Below are positions 1 to 6,111 of a stretch of DNA of 10,191 nt, one piece after another. The stretch is from UBA2272 sp034368805. Lineage in GTDB: Bacteria; Actinomycetota; Coriobacteriia; Anaerosomatales; Anaerosomataceae. The position numbers were made by a program, and so were the translations under genes. Location of the stretch: NCBI GenBank assembly GCA_034368805.1, contig JAXMLJ010000009.1, forward strand, positions 1 through 10,191. The letters are read 5' to 3'. Below the pieces are notes generated by a model that saw nothing but the letters and a program-made list of their open reading frames with translations, was not told the origin of the DNA and searched no databases. Each line of letters opens with the position of its first letter. Positions within the stretch are counted from its first letter, which is position 1.

Positions 1-159
1 CTCTCTGACTTGCGGCTTCCCGAACTGGGAAGCGCCGCGGGATTGCTGGGCGGGCAGGCATCCTTCTCCATCGCCGGCAATATTCAATTGAAGGGGGTCG
101 TCGTCGCCGGTGATCCGAGCGAGAGCGTGGCGATCCTGGCGGCACGATTGTGTTCGTGA
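1..159 (+). CDS. Possible 3' fragment of an unrelated coding sequence, cut by the window edge and a junction
   Basis: Frame 1 of the plus strand is open from the first base to a TGA at 157-159. It reads like real protein up to about residue 46: a stretch containing IAGNIQLKGVVVAGDP followed by SVAIL. The pattern of a hydrophobic strand, GVVVAGDP, then SVAIL resembles the beta-rich periplasmic domain of GspC/PilP-type secretion or pilus proteins, but this is a weak guess from a short piece. The last codons (about 139-159) are simply the antisense of rsmI. The stretch is also somewhat less GC-rich (for example around 88-98) than the flanking genes. It probably belongs to a different locus joined here to rsmI, either by rearrangement or by an assembly chimera. 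Function is not assigned. Confidence 0.3.
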   Translation, partial: LSDLRLPELGSAAGLLGGQASFSIAGNIQLKGVVVAGDPSESVAILAARLCS

Positions 160-335
160 TAGGCCTCGAGCGGCGTATGGATGTCGTAACGCGCAAGCAG
201 CTTGCGCGACACCCGCGTGTCCTCGGCGGCGATCGAATCGGCAGTTCGAAGGGCATCGAGCACCCGCAGCGTCACGTCACCCAGATTACCGATGGGCGTC
301 GCGCAGACGAGCAGGATGCCGGAGCTCTCAGTCAC
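84..335 (-). CDS. rsmI: 16S rRNA (cytidine-2'-O)-methyltransferase RsmI, N-terminal part only
   Basis: RsmI uses S-adenosylmethionine to 2'-O-methylate C1402 of 16S rRNA in the decoding centre; it is a cytoplasmic tetrapyrrole-methylase-fold enzyme of roughly 280 residues. The first ~70 residues carry the family hallmarks: LLVCATPIGNLGD near residues 8-20, IAAEDTR near 35-41, then KLLARY and YHEHN near 59-63. After AARIATL (about position 123) the frame goes out of register with the family. It lacks the expected SDAGTP motif and stops at 84-86. No other minus-strand frame of bases 1-135 restores an RsmI sequence, so this is not a simple frameshift. I chose the GTG at 335 rather than the in-frame GTG at 365, because the extra ten residues are Arg/Pro/Cys-rich and unlike the family. 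The chosen start overlaps the stop of the upstream membrane gene by 8 nt, suggesting translational coupling. Truncation may be real or an assembly artefact. Confidence 0.8.
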   Translation of the reverse strand: MTESSGILLVCATPIGNLGDVTLRVLDALRTADSIAAEDTRVSRKLLARYDIHTPLEAYHEHNRAARIATLSLGSPATTTPFN

Positions 336-1350
336 CGGACACCGGCGGGGCCGGTGGCACGTCACCGGGAACCGCCGGCGCGGCGGGCGGTACCGGCGGA
401 GCCGGGTACACCGACGTCGGTGCGCTCTGCACCGGAGCGACCTCCATGCCCGTCATCCGTCGGAAGAACACGGTCCACGCCGACGAAACGAACGTCCCAT
501 ATATGGCCCCGGGAACGAGCGCAACGATGATCATCACCAGGAACACGAGCGCCGCGATAGCGAACTGCTCCGCGATCACGAGCGCCACGCTGCCGACGAT
601 GAACGGCAGCATGATCAGCAGTCCGATGATCGAGTACGCCACACCGGGAAGCAGCATGACGAGCCAGAAGACAAACGCGCCGCGCTTGCCCCACAGGTCG
701 GCCCAGCCGCGCTTGATGGCCTGGCCGAAGGAGACATCCCCGAGCACGCCGTAGCGGAGCGCGAGGTTGTACACGATGCCGATGATCAGCGCGACGGCTA
801 TGAGCAGCACGAAGAAGAGCGGCAGCACGAGGCACGCACCGCCGATCGCGACACCGGCTCCGGCGTCTCCGCCCATCGCACCGCCGGCCACCACCGCGAC
901 GAGCATAGCGGCCATGACGCCCAAGATGAGCAACATCGGCACGGCAAGCACCAGACCGATCATGAACGTGCGGCCCCAGTGACGGAAACCGACACGCCAG
1001 GCTGCGCCAAGCGCGGGAGTGCGCTCCTCGGCAGCCTCGTTGGCGCCGTGGACCAGACCGCCCTGCGCCGCGATCGAGAGCACCCAGAACACGATGCCGA
1101 TGATCGCGAGAACGCCGACCATGATAGCTACGAGCACGAGGTTGTCCTGGAAGACCCGCGCGAAGTCCCCGGCCATGCGGTTGAACTCCTGTCCGCTGGT
1201 CGAGTAGTCCGAGCTGCCCGTCCGGTAGCCGCTGCCACCTCCGCCGCCGCCCCCGCCGCTCGCGGCTCCAGCGAACAGGCCAAGCACCCACAGCGCCTTG
1301 TAGCGCCATGTGATGGTCCACGCTTTCTTCAGTACGTCGAAGTAGTCCAC
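328..1350 (-). CDS. Polytopic membrane protein with glycine-rich loop and proline-rich C-terminal tail
   Basis: About 340 residues; I do not recognise a characterised function. The short cytoplasmic N-terminus (MDYFDVLKKAWTITWRYKAL) and the following arrangement recall families of bacterial integral membrane proteins with repeated amphipathic 'KKAW' and 'IKRGWADLWG' segments before transmembrane helices. Hydrophobic segments lie near residues 17-31, 70-95, 129-158, 166-197 and a long run near 224-287 that probably holds two or more helices, about six in all. A run of eight glycines (residues ~32-40) follows the first helix, and the last ~45 residues are Pro/Ala/Val-rich and probably cytosolic or disordered. 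An AGGAG sequence (1356-1360 on the minus strand) lies 5 nt before the GTG at 1350 but overlaps the in-frame GTG at 1356, so 1350 is the better start. The gene follows the DUF362 gene after 40 nt and overlaps rsmI. Confidence 0.8.
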   Translation of the reverse strand: MDYFDVLKKAWTITWRYKALWVLGLFAGAASGGGGGGGGSGYRTGSSDYSTSGQEFNRMAGDFARVFQDNLVLVAIMVGVLAIIGIVFWVLSIAAQGGLVHGANEAAEERTPALGAAWRVGFRHWGRTFMIGLVLAVPMLLILGVMAAMLVAVVAGGAMGGDAGAGVAIGGACLVLPLFFVLLIAVALIIGIVYNLALRYGVLGDVSFGQAIKRGWADLWGKRGAFVFWLVMLLPGVAYSIIGLLIMLPFIVGSVALVIAEQFAIAALVFLVMIIVALVPGAIYGTFVSSAWTVFFRRMTGMEVAPVQSAPTSVYPAPPVPPAAPAVPGDVPPAPPVSGD

Positions 1351-1355
1351 GCTCA

Positions 1356-1360
1356 CTCCT
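1356..1360 (-). promoter_or_regulatory. Ribosome binding site deciding the start of the membrane-protein gene
   Basis: Minus-strand AGGAG whose last G is also the first base of an upstream in-frame GTG (1354-1356). That GTG therefore cannot use this site, while the GTG at 1350 has 5-nt spacing, so the start was moved to 1350. Confidence 0.5.
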
Positions 1361-1370
1361 GTTCGTCAGA

Positions 1371-1389
1371 CTGGCGCTCCCCGCGCCAG
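1371..1389. other. Perfect intercistronic hairpin (7-bp stem, 5-nt loop)
   Basis: CTGGCGC (1371-1377) and GCGCCAG (1383-1389) form a perfect GC-rich 7-bp stem around a 5-nt loop. It lies wholly between the DUF362 stop and the membrane-gene ribosome binding site. No T-run follows on the minus strand (the next bases are TCTGACG), so it is not a standard intrinsic terminator. An mRNA-processing, stability or partial-attenuation element is possible. Confidence 0.4.
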
Positions 1390-1390
1390 C

Positions 1391-2497
1391 CTAGTCGACC
1401 GTCACGAGCTCGTACTCGCGCGTTCCCAGGCCCATCTCCTCCGCATACACGATGGCGCGCGTACCGTCCACACCGGTGATCGCCCTGAACTTGTCGTCGC
1501 CGGCGGCCATTCCTTCGCCCCGCGAACCCGTCAACCCGACAGCGCCGGTGACGAGGTCGTACGCCGCCTGCTCGATGGCCACGATATCGGTCGAGGCTAA
1601 GACGCCGAGGTCCGGAACGATCGGCGCGTCGGAGAACGACCAGCAGTCGCAGTCTGGCGAGACAGCCGTGACGAACGAGAGGTACACGACCTTGCCCTCC
1701 TTGCCCGCCAGCGCGCCGGCGACATGCTCCACGATCTTCTCCTGGATCATGGTGGCGTCGGTCTTCCACTGGGTGGCGATCGCCCCGTACGGGCACGCAG
1801 CCACGCACTCCCCGCACCCGTAACACGTCTCATAGTCGACCGCCGCCACGCGATCGGGGCCGAGGACGATGGCGCTCACCGGACACCACGCCACGCACCG
1901 CCCACATCCGGTACACGTCTCGGCGGTCACCTCGGGACGGAAGTCGGCATGCATGCGCTGCTTGGCCGAACGGCAGCCGAGTCCCATGCCGACGTTCTTG
2001 AGCGCCCCGCCGAAACCGGTGGCCTCGTGGCCTTTCACGTGCGTGACGACGACCATCGCATCGGCATGCACGGCCGCCGAGCCGATGCGGACGGTGTCGA
2101 AATGCGTGCCGTCGACCGGCACGTCTACCGCCTCCCGGCCGTCGAGTCCGTCGGCGATGATCAGCGGAGCGTCAACGGTGGCATACGCGAAGCCGTTGTG
2201 GAGCGCACAGGCAAGGTGGTCCACGGCGTTGGCGCGCTCGCCGCGGTAGAGGGTGTTCGCATCGGTCAGGAACGGCTTACCGCCGGCCGCGCGGACACGC
2301 CGAACGACTTCGCGCAGGTAGACGGGGTTCACGAACCCGGTGTTGCCCTGCTCACCGAAGTGCAGCTTGACGGCGACAAGGTCACCATCGGCCACCGCGT
2401 CGGACAGACCCGCGCGCGAAAGGAGCGCACCGGCACGCGTGACCATGCTCCGCTTCATGGCGGAGCGCATCGGTGCGAAGTAGACGGTCGCGCTCAT
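1391..2497 (-). CDS. DUF362 domain protein with two [4Fe-4S] ferredoxin motifs
   Basis: This 368-residue protein combines a DUF362 fold with an inserted bacterial-type ferredoxin domain. The N-terminal part has VAVKLHFGE (~41-49), FLTDANTLYRG (~76-86) and THVKGHEATGFGGALKN (~152-168), all typical of DUF362 proteins. Two CxxCxxCxxxCP motifs follow, with cysteines near 195/198/201/205 and 225/228/231/235, expected to bind two [4Fe-4S] clusters. The C-terminal DUF362 part carries PDCDCWSFSD (~285-294) and the conserved DLGVLASTDIVAIEQAA stretch. No signal peptide is seen, so it is probably cytoplasmic. Proteins of this type are common in anaerobes and often annotated only as 4Fe-4S-binding; an electron-transfer role is likely and the reaction unknown. 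Its ATG overlaps the ROK kinase stop as ATGA, so the two are translationally coupled. Confidence 0.9.
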   Translation of the reverse strand: MSATVYFAPMRSAMKRSMVTRAGALLSRAGLSDAVADGDLVAVKLHFGEQGNTGFVNPVYLREVVRRVRAAGGKPFLTDANTLYRGERANAVDHLACALHNGFAYATVDAPLIIADGLDGREAVDVPVDGTHFDTVRIGSAAVHADAMVVVTHVKGHEATGFGGALKNVGMGLGCRSAKQRMHADFRPEVTAETCTGCGRCVAWCPVSAIVLGPDRVAAVDYETCYGCGECVAACPYGAIATQWKTDATMIQEKIVEHVAGALAGKEGKVVYLSFVTAVSPDCDCWSFSDAPIVPDLGVLASTDIVAIEQAAYDLVTGAVGLTGSRGEGMAAGDDKFRAITGVDGTRAIVYAEEMGLGTREYELVTVD

Positions 2498-3471
2498 CGG
2501 TGAAGCCCTTCTCGCGAGTCGTGCTCGTCGAAGGCGAGGGCCGCGGCGCCGAGCGCGCCCGCGTCGTTGCCGAGCTCGGCCTGCGCGACCCGGACGTCAC
2601 GGCGCCCGGCGAGCGCGTTGCGGTCGATGACCTCGGCGGCTCTCTCGACGAGGAAGGCGCACGATTCGCCGACACCACCGCCAACGACGATCAGCCTCGG
2701 GTTGAGCAGATTCACGATCCCCACAAGCGCCTCGCCGAGCACCTCGCCGGCGTCCAGCAGGATCTGGCGCGCGATCTCATCGCCCTTGAGCGCCGCGTTG
2801 ATGACGTCCTCGGCGGTCACACGCTCGTCGTTGCCGCCAGCCTGCTCGCGGATCGCACGGCCCCGGTACTCGGCGGCGGCGGCCCTTCCCGCTGCGGCGA
2901 TCGCCGGGCGGCCCATGTACGACTCGATGTGTCCCTTGCCGCCGCACGGGCATGGCGGGCCGTCGAGCCGAACGACCATATGGCCGATCTCTGCGGCGAG
3001 CCCACGCGAGCCGCGATACGGCTCGCCGTTGAAGAACAGCGCGCCTCCGACACCGGTACCCAGCGTGATCATCACGAAGTCCCGCACGCCCTTGGCTGCC
3101 CCGAAGCGGCTCTCGCCGATGCCCGCGCAGTTGCCGTCGTTGTCTATGGCGACCGGGTGGCGCACCCGCGACATGATCAGTGACCGCATGTCGACCCCGG
3201 CGAGCGGCAGGTTGGTGCAGAACTCCACCGTCTGCTTGAGGAAATCGATCTGTGCCGGCAGCCCGACCCCGATGCCGGCGATCTCGCCCGGATGGACCCC
3301 GGCAGTGACCTCCGTGATCAGCTCGATGATCGCATCGACGATGGCGAACGGTCCCGCCTCGGCCGGTGTGAGCGTCCGAACCTCTTTGAGCATCCGGCCT
3401 TTTCGCTCCACCAGGCCGGCGGCGATCCGCGTGCCACCGACGTCAACACCGACCGCGTAGGTCGTGCGCAT
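2494..3471 (-). CDS. ROK-family sugar kinase (glucokinase-like)
   Basis: A 325-residue ROK protein, the usual length for a kinase without the DNA-binding domain of ROK repressors; expected to phosphorylate a hexose with ATP in the cytoplasm. Visible motifs are the phosphate loop VGVDVGGTRIAAGLV (~7-21), the catalytic IDNDGN (~109-114, Asp112 as likely base), LGTGVGG (~137-143), and EIGH (161-164) followed by the zinc motif CPCGGKGH at 174-181. In most ROK enzymes the last position is Cys (CxCGxxGC); here it is His, which can still bind zinc. VVGGGVGES lies near the C-terminus. The ATG at 3471 has GGGAGG 4 nt upstream, better than the GTG at 3492. Glucokinase is the commonest activity, but mannose, fructose or N-acetylated sugars cannot be excluded. 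It is the first of two overlapping genes. Confidence 0.88.
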   Translation of the reverse strand: MRTTYAVGVDVGGTRIAAGLVERKGRMLKEVRTLTPAEAGPFAIVDAIIELITEVTAGVHPGEIAGIGVGLPAQIDFLKQTVEFCTNLPLAGVDMRSLIMSRVRHPVAIDNDGNCAGIGESRFGAAKGVRDFVMITLGTGVGGALFFNGEPYRGSRGLAAEIGHMVVRLDGPPCPCGGKGHIESYMGRPAIAAAGRAAAAEYRGRAIREQAGGNDERVTAEDVINAALKGDEIARQILLDAGEVLGEALVGIVNLLNPRLIVVGGGVGESCAFLVERAAEVIDRNALAGRRDVRVAQAELGNDAGALGAAALAFDEHDSREGLHR

Positions 3472-3516
3472 GAGTCCTCCCGAACGGTCCACGCCACAGG
3501 ATCTGAGTCACACCCG

Positions 3517-3522
3517 ATGATA
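3517..3522 (-). promoter_or_regulatory. Weak -10 candidate before the ROK kinase gene
   Basis: The 73-bp gap between the ImmA/IrrE-like gene and the ROK gene contains TGCTATCAT on the minus strand, an extended -10-like element about 45 bp from the start codon. No convincing -35 is visible. The rest of the gap holds only the ROK ribosome binding site. The ROK gene may instead be read from the upstream promoter. Confidence 0.2.
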
Positions 3523-3544
3523 GCAGGCTCCCCCGACAGCTCCC

Positions 3545-4039
3545 TCAGTAGTCCCAGATGACCCCCCGGGTCTTGATGAGCCCGAGTTCCTGCATCGTCG
3601 CGAACATCCTCTCCTCGGTCACGCCAAACAGTCCGGCAAGATAGCGGTAGTCGTTGAACCACTTCTGCGCCTGGTCGCGCACGAGGTAACCGGGAGTCTC
3701 GAACTCCTCGGCCATGATGTCGGCCTCGCGATGCACGTCCCCCGTGGCGCGCGGATACGTCGCCGTCGGATCGTCCAGGACGAGGAGCAGATGGCCGAGA
3801 AGGTGGCCGAGTGCGCGCCGCCGCACATCCTCCGGCCGCGTCGGGTTGAGAAGGATCGCGGGCATGCCGTCCTCGTAGACCAGGGCGGCGGTGAACCACG
3901 GCGGCAGCGGCAGCGTGCGAACCGGCACGCCGAGATGCGTGGCCACCGCCGTCGGCGAGACGGGCGGCTCGGTGTGTCCGGCCGCACGCAGTTCGGCCTC
4001 CACGAGGCCCCGGTAGTATGCGTCACTCCGCAGCGCCAC
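3545..4039 (-). CDS. ImmA/IrrE-like (DUF955) metallopeptidase homologue lacking the catalytic Glu
   Basis: A 164-residue single-domain protein resembling ImmA/IrrE zinc peptidases. It has an N-terminal helix plus a LGVPVRTLPLP strand, AILLNPTRP (~61-69), the zinc-helix region RRALGHLLGHLLLVLDD (~74-90), and READIMAEEFETPGYLV (~104-120), which matches the usual third-ligand segment ending in a 'FAxxLLMP'-type motif. The family signature HExxH appears here as HLLGH (residues 79-83): both histidines are kept, but the general-base Glu is Leu. Hydrolysis by the standard mechanism therefore seems unlikely, and a binding or regulatory role is possible. No fused helix-turn-helix is visible. The GTG start at 4039 has GGAGG 5 nt upstream. 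It is first in its strand block and divergent from the HEAT gene. Family assignment is fairly firm; function is unknown. Confidence 0.72.
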   Translation of the reverse strand: MALRSDAYYRGLVEAELRAAGHTEPPVSPTAVATHLGVPVRTLPLPPWFTAALVYEDGMPAILLNPTRPEDVRRRALGHLLGHLLLVLDDPTATYPRATGDVHREADIMAEEFETPGYLVRDQAQKWFNDYRYLAGLFGVTEERMFATMQELGLIKTRGVIWDY

Positions 4040-4071
4040 TGATTCCTCCGGGTTGCGTCATTACTCGCTAG

Positions 4072-4100
4072 GATATAGGTACCAGAGGAGTATCGGGCAA
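4072..4100 (-). promoter_or_regulatory. Possible sigma70-type promoter for the ImmA/IrrE-like gene
   Basis: On the minus strand TTGCCC (4095-4100) and TATATC (4072-4077) are separated by 17 bp, each matching four of six consensus bases. Transcription would begin about 4065, leaving a leader of about 25 nt before the GTG at 4039 with its GGAGG. The local AT-rich patch at 4069-4080 is the only one in this divergent region. Confidence 0.35.
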
Positions 4101-4119
4101 ATCTCTCCGGTATCGGGCA
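4090..4119. repeat. 10-bp direct repeat spaced 20 bp, candidate operator
   Basis: GTATCGGGCA occurs exactly at 4090-4099 and again at 4110-4119, so the copies are 20 bp apart, about two helical turns, on the same DNA face. The left copy overlaps the candidate -35 box of the minus-strand promoter. A small hairpin (CGGGC 4114-4118 / GCCCG 4123-4127, 4-nt loop) overlaps the right copy. The arrangement fits a regulator binding as a tandem dimer in the divergent region. Confidence 0.35.
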
Positions 4120-4170
4120 TGCGCCCGGAGCGCAGTGCTGCCGATAGAGGAGAGAAGGAGCAAGAACGAG

Positions 4171-4177
4171 AAGGAGG
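4171..4177 (+). promoter_or_regulatory. Ribosome binding site deciding the start of the HEAT-repeat gene
   Basis: AAGGAGG lies 5 nt before the GTG at 4183, a near-ideal arrangement. The frame is also open from a GTG at 4135, but the residues in between are mostly Arg/Lys/Glu encoded by purine-rich leader DNA, so 4183 is preferred. No convincing plus-strand promoter was found in 4040-4170. Confidence 0.6.
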
Positions 4178-4182
4178 CGCGA

Positions 4183-6111
4183 GTGGAGCGCCCGGGCGGC
4201 GGTCTGGCCACAGAAGCCGAGGGACTCCTGCGCATGATCGCAGGGGCCGCGGCAGCCGCTCGTCTCTACCCGCCGACGAGTCCGCTTCGGCTCGAGGCCG
4301 TCGGACGCGTCGTCGCCCGCTCGGCCGCCGTCACCGCGTCACACGGCACGGTTCAGTACCACGTGGACCGCGCACGGTTCGTGGTGGCCGAGACGACCGT
4401 CGGAGAGGGGCTGCCGCAGGTTGCAGCCCTTGCCGAGACGCTGCATGCGCTTCAGGTCGGGCAGCTGATCGTAGCGCCCGGCGTCACGGACCACGAAGTC
4501 GCAAGCCTGCTTGAGATCATCGGCGGCGACGCACGAGCGATGCGTGCGTCCGGCGGAGTCCGCTCGGCGCTGCTCGGCGCCGATGTCCGCGCGATCGCCG
4601 TGGTGGAAGTGACCCTCAGGGCATCCACCGAGGCGGGACTGCTCGGGCTCGATCTGACCGGCGCGCCGCTTGAGGAGATAGCGCGCGAACTCACACTCGC
4701 CGCCGCGACCTGGCAGCAGGATGCACTCGCGGGATCGCAGTCCACCGACATCGCCGCCGAGGCGATCGGCCGTCTGGAGAGTGCGGCGCAGGATCTCGCG
4801 ATGCGCCGATGCGCCGAGGCGCTGCTCCACCTCGATGAAGCGACCCGCGTCGACCTGCTCAGCAACGCGCTGACCGTCGACGCTGACGGGCGACTCATGG
4901 ACTCGGTGCTGGACATCATCGGCCACATGCAGCCCGCGGCCCTGGCGCGCCTCCTGCGCCTCACCGCGCAGATGATGGCCCGCCAACCCGAGACGCTGCT
5001 CCGGGAGATCGAATTGCCGCCCGAGATCTTCAACGAACTCGCGATACTGCTCAAGCCGACGTTTCGCGAGGACCTTGCCCGAGGCGTCCCTCCGGAGGCC
5101 GACGCCGAAGAGATCTCGCGCGAAGTAGCGCGCGCCGATGAAGAGGACCTCGCCCACATCGGCACCCTCGTCGCGGCCTCGACTCCACGCAGCGCCGCCG
5201 CCCGGGGACTCGCCACGATCGTGAGCGTCGCGCGCGAGCGCCCCACAGAAGACTCGATCCGGGCGGTCACCGATGCGCTGGGAAACGCGGTAGACGTCGG
5301 CGCCTTCGATGAGGTCTCGGAGGCCGCCGGGCTACTCTCGGAGCTCTCGTCCGATCCCGCGCTCGCGCCGGCGATCCAGGCGGCCCGGAAGGTGCTGGGC
5401 TCGCCCGACATCTTGCGCGAGTGCGTTCGCAGGCTCACCGAGGACCCGATGCTCGGCAGCGCGCGCACGCTGCTCGAGGCGGCGGGCGCTGCCGGCGCCG
5501 AGGCACTCGTGAGCGGCTACCTCGATGCTCCGGCCGACCGCCGCGAACACCTCATGCCGGTTATCGTGTCGATGGCCGAACCGGTCGCCGCCGTCGTCGG
5601 CAGGACGCTCCGAACGGGAGATCCGGCGCTGGCCGCCTCGGCGATCGACATGCTTGGGGCGACGGGCGCGCGACGGCTACTGCCGACGATCGCCGTGGCG
5701 CTCGAGCACCTCGACAGTCGCGTCCGGCAGGCGGCGATCGTCGCCCTCGGCGCGAACCCCGGCCCCGACAGCGCTGCCATCCTGCAAAAGGCCCTCGGAC
5801 ACTGGGATCCCGAGACGCGCAGACTCGCAGCCCGCGAGATCGGTCGGGCGGGGCTTACCGACGCCGTGCCTGCGCTGCTCAGAATCATCGCTGTCGTGAA
5901 CCTGTTCGAGAGGAACTACGAGCTGAAGAAAGAAGTCTTAAAGAGCCTGGAAGCGCTAGACTCACCACAGGCGATACCGGTGCTCGAGAGACTCGCGCAC
6001 CGGCCGGTGGCGATCGGCAAGAAGAACAGGGAGCTGCGCTACCTGGCCCGACGGATCCTCGAGACGCTGCGGCGCGGGGATCGCGCTGACTTAAGGGGGA
6101 ACCAGCAGTGA
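4183..6111 (+). CDS. HEAT-repeat protein with an N-terminal module shared with the adjacent HD-GYP protein
   Basis: A 642-residue, strongly helical Ala/Leu/Arg-rich protein with no signal peptide or membrane segment, so probably a cytoplasmic scaffold. Residues ~12-142 form a module beginning AAARLYPPTSPL (~24-35), then a small strand pair (TVQYHV, RFVVAETTV), QLIVAPGVTDHEVASLLEII (~94-113) and AIAVVEV. The same order is seen at the start of the next gene product. The middle (~150-450) is helical without clear motifs. The C-terminal third (~456-629) has HEAT-like helical pairs such as DPALAASAIDMLGATGARRL, DSRVRQAAIVALGA, DPETRRLAAREIGRAG and KKEVLKSLEALDSPQAIPVL. HEAT repeats normally bind proteins. 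The stop overlaps the HD-GYP start as GTGA, so equimolar synthesis and partnership are likely (inference). No enzymatic motif was found. Confidence 0.82.
   Translation: MERPGGGLATEAEGLLRMIAGAAAAARLYPPTSPLRLEAVGRVVARSAAVTASHGTVQYHVDRARFVVAETTVGEGLPQVAALAETLHALQVGQLIVAPGVTDHEVASLLEIIGGDARAMRASGGVRSALLGADVRAIAVVEVTLRASTEAGLLGLDLTGAPLEEIARELTLAAATWQQDALAGSQSTDIAAEAIGRLESAAQDLAMRRCAEALLHLDEATRVDLLSNALTVDADGRLMDSVLDIIGHMQPAALARLLRLTAQMMARQPETLLREIELPPEIFNELAILLKPTFREDLARGVPPEADAEEISREVARADEEDLAHIGTLVAASTPRSAAARGLATIVSVARERPTEDSIRAVTDALGNAVDVGAFDEVSEAAGLLSELSSDPALAPAIQAARKVLGSPDILRECVRRLTEDPMLGSARTLLEAAGAAGAEALVSGYLDAPADRREHLMPVIVSMAEPVAAVVGRTLRTGDPALAASAIDMLGATGARRLLPTIAVALEHLDSRVRQAAIVALGANPGPDSAAILQKALGHWDPETRRLAAREIGRAGLTDAVPALLRIIAVVNLFERNYELKKEVLKSLEALDSPQAIPVLERLAHRPVAIGKKNRELRYLARRILETLRRGDRADLRGNQQ

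Noticed and set aside
1238..1263. GC-rich simple repeat (GCC-type run) as a possible structural or mobile feature
   Set aside because: It is the antisense of glycine codons in the membrane protein's polyglycine loop and needs no other explanation.
202..1479. Long plus-strand open frame (425 codons) antisense to the membrane-protein gene and running into the DUF362 gene
   Set aside because: Its product is His/Asp/Arg/Glu-rich low complexity with no domain, as expected from the antisense of a high-GC gene; the minus strand encodes convincing transmembrane helices, a ribosome binding site and gene overlaps.
4339..5468. Minus-strand open frames over the HEAT-repeat gene
   Set aside because: They are Arg/Ser/Gly-rich shadows; the plus-strand frame has a near-ideal ribosome binding site, helical repeats and coupling to the HD-GYP gene.
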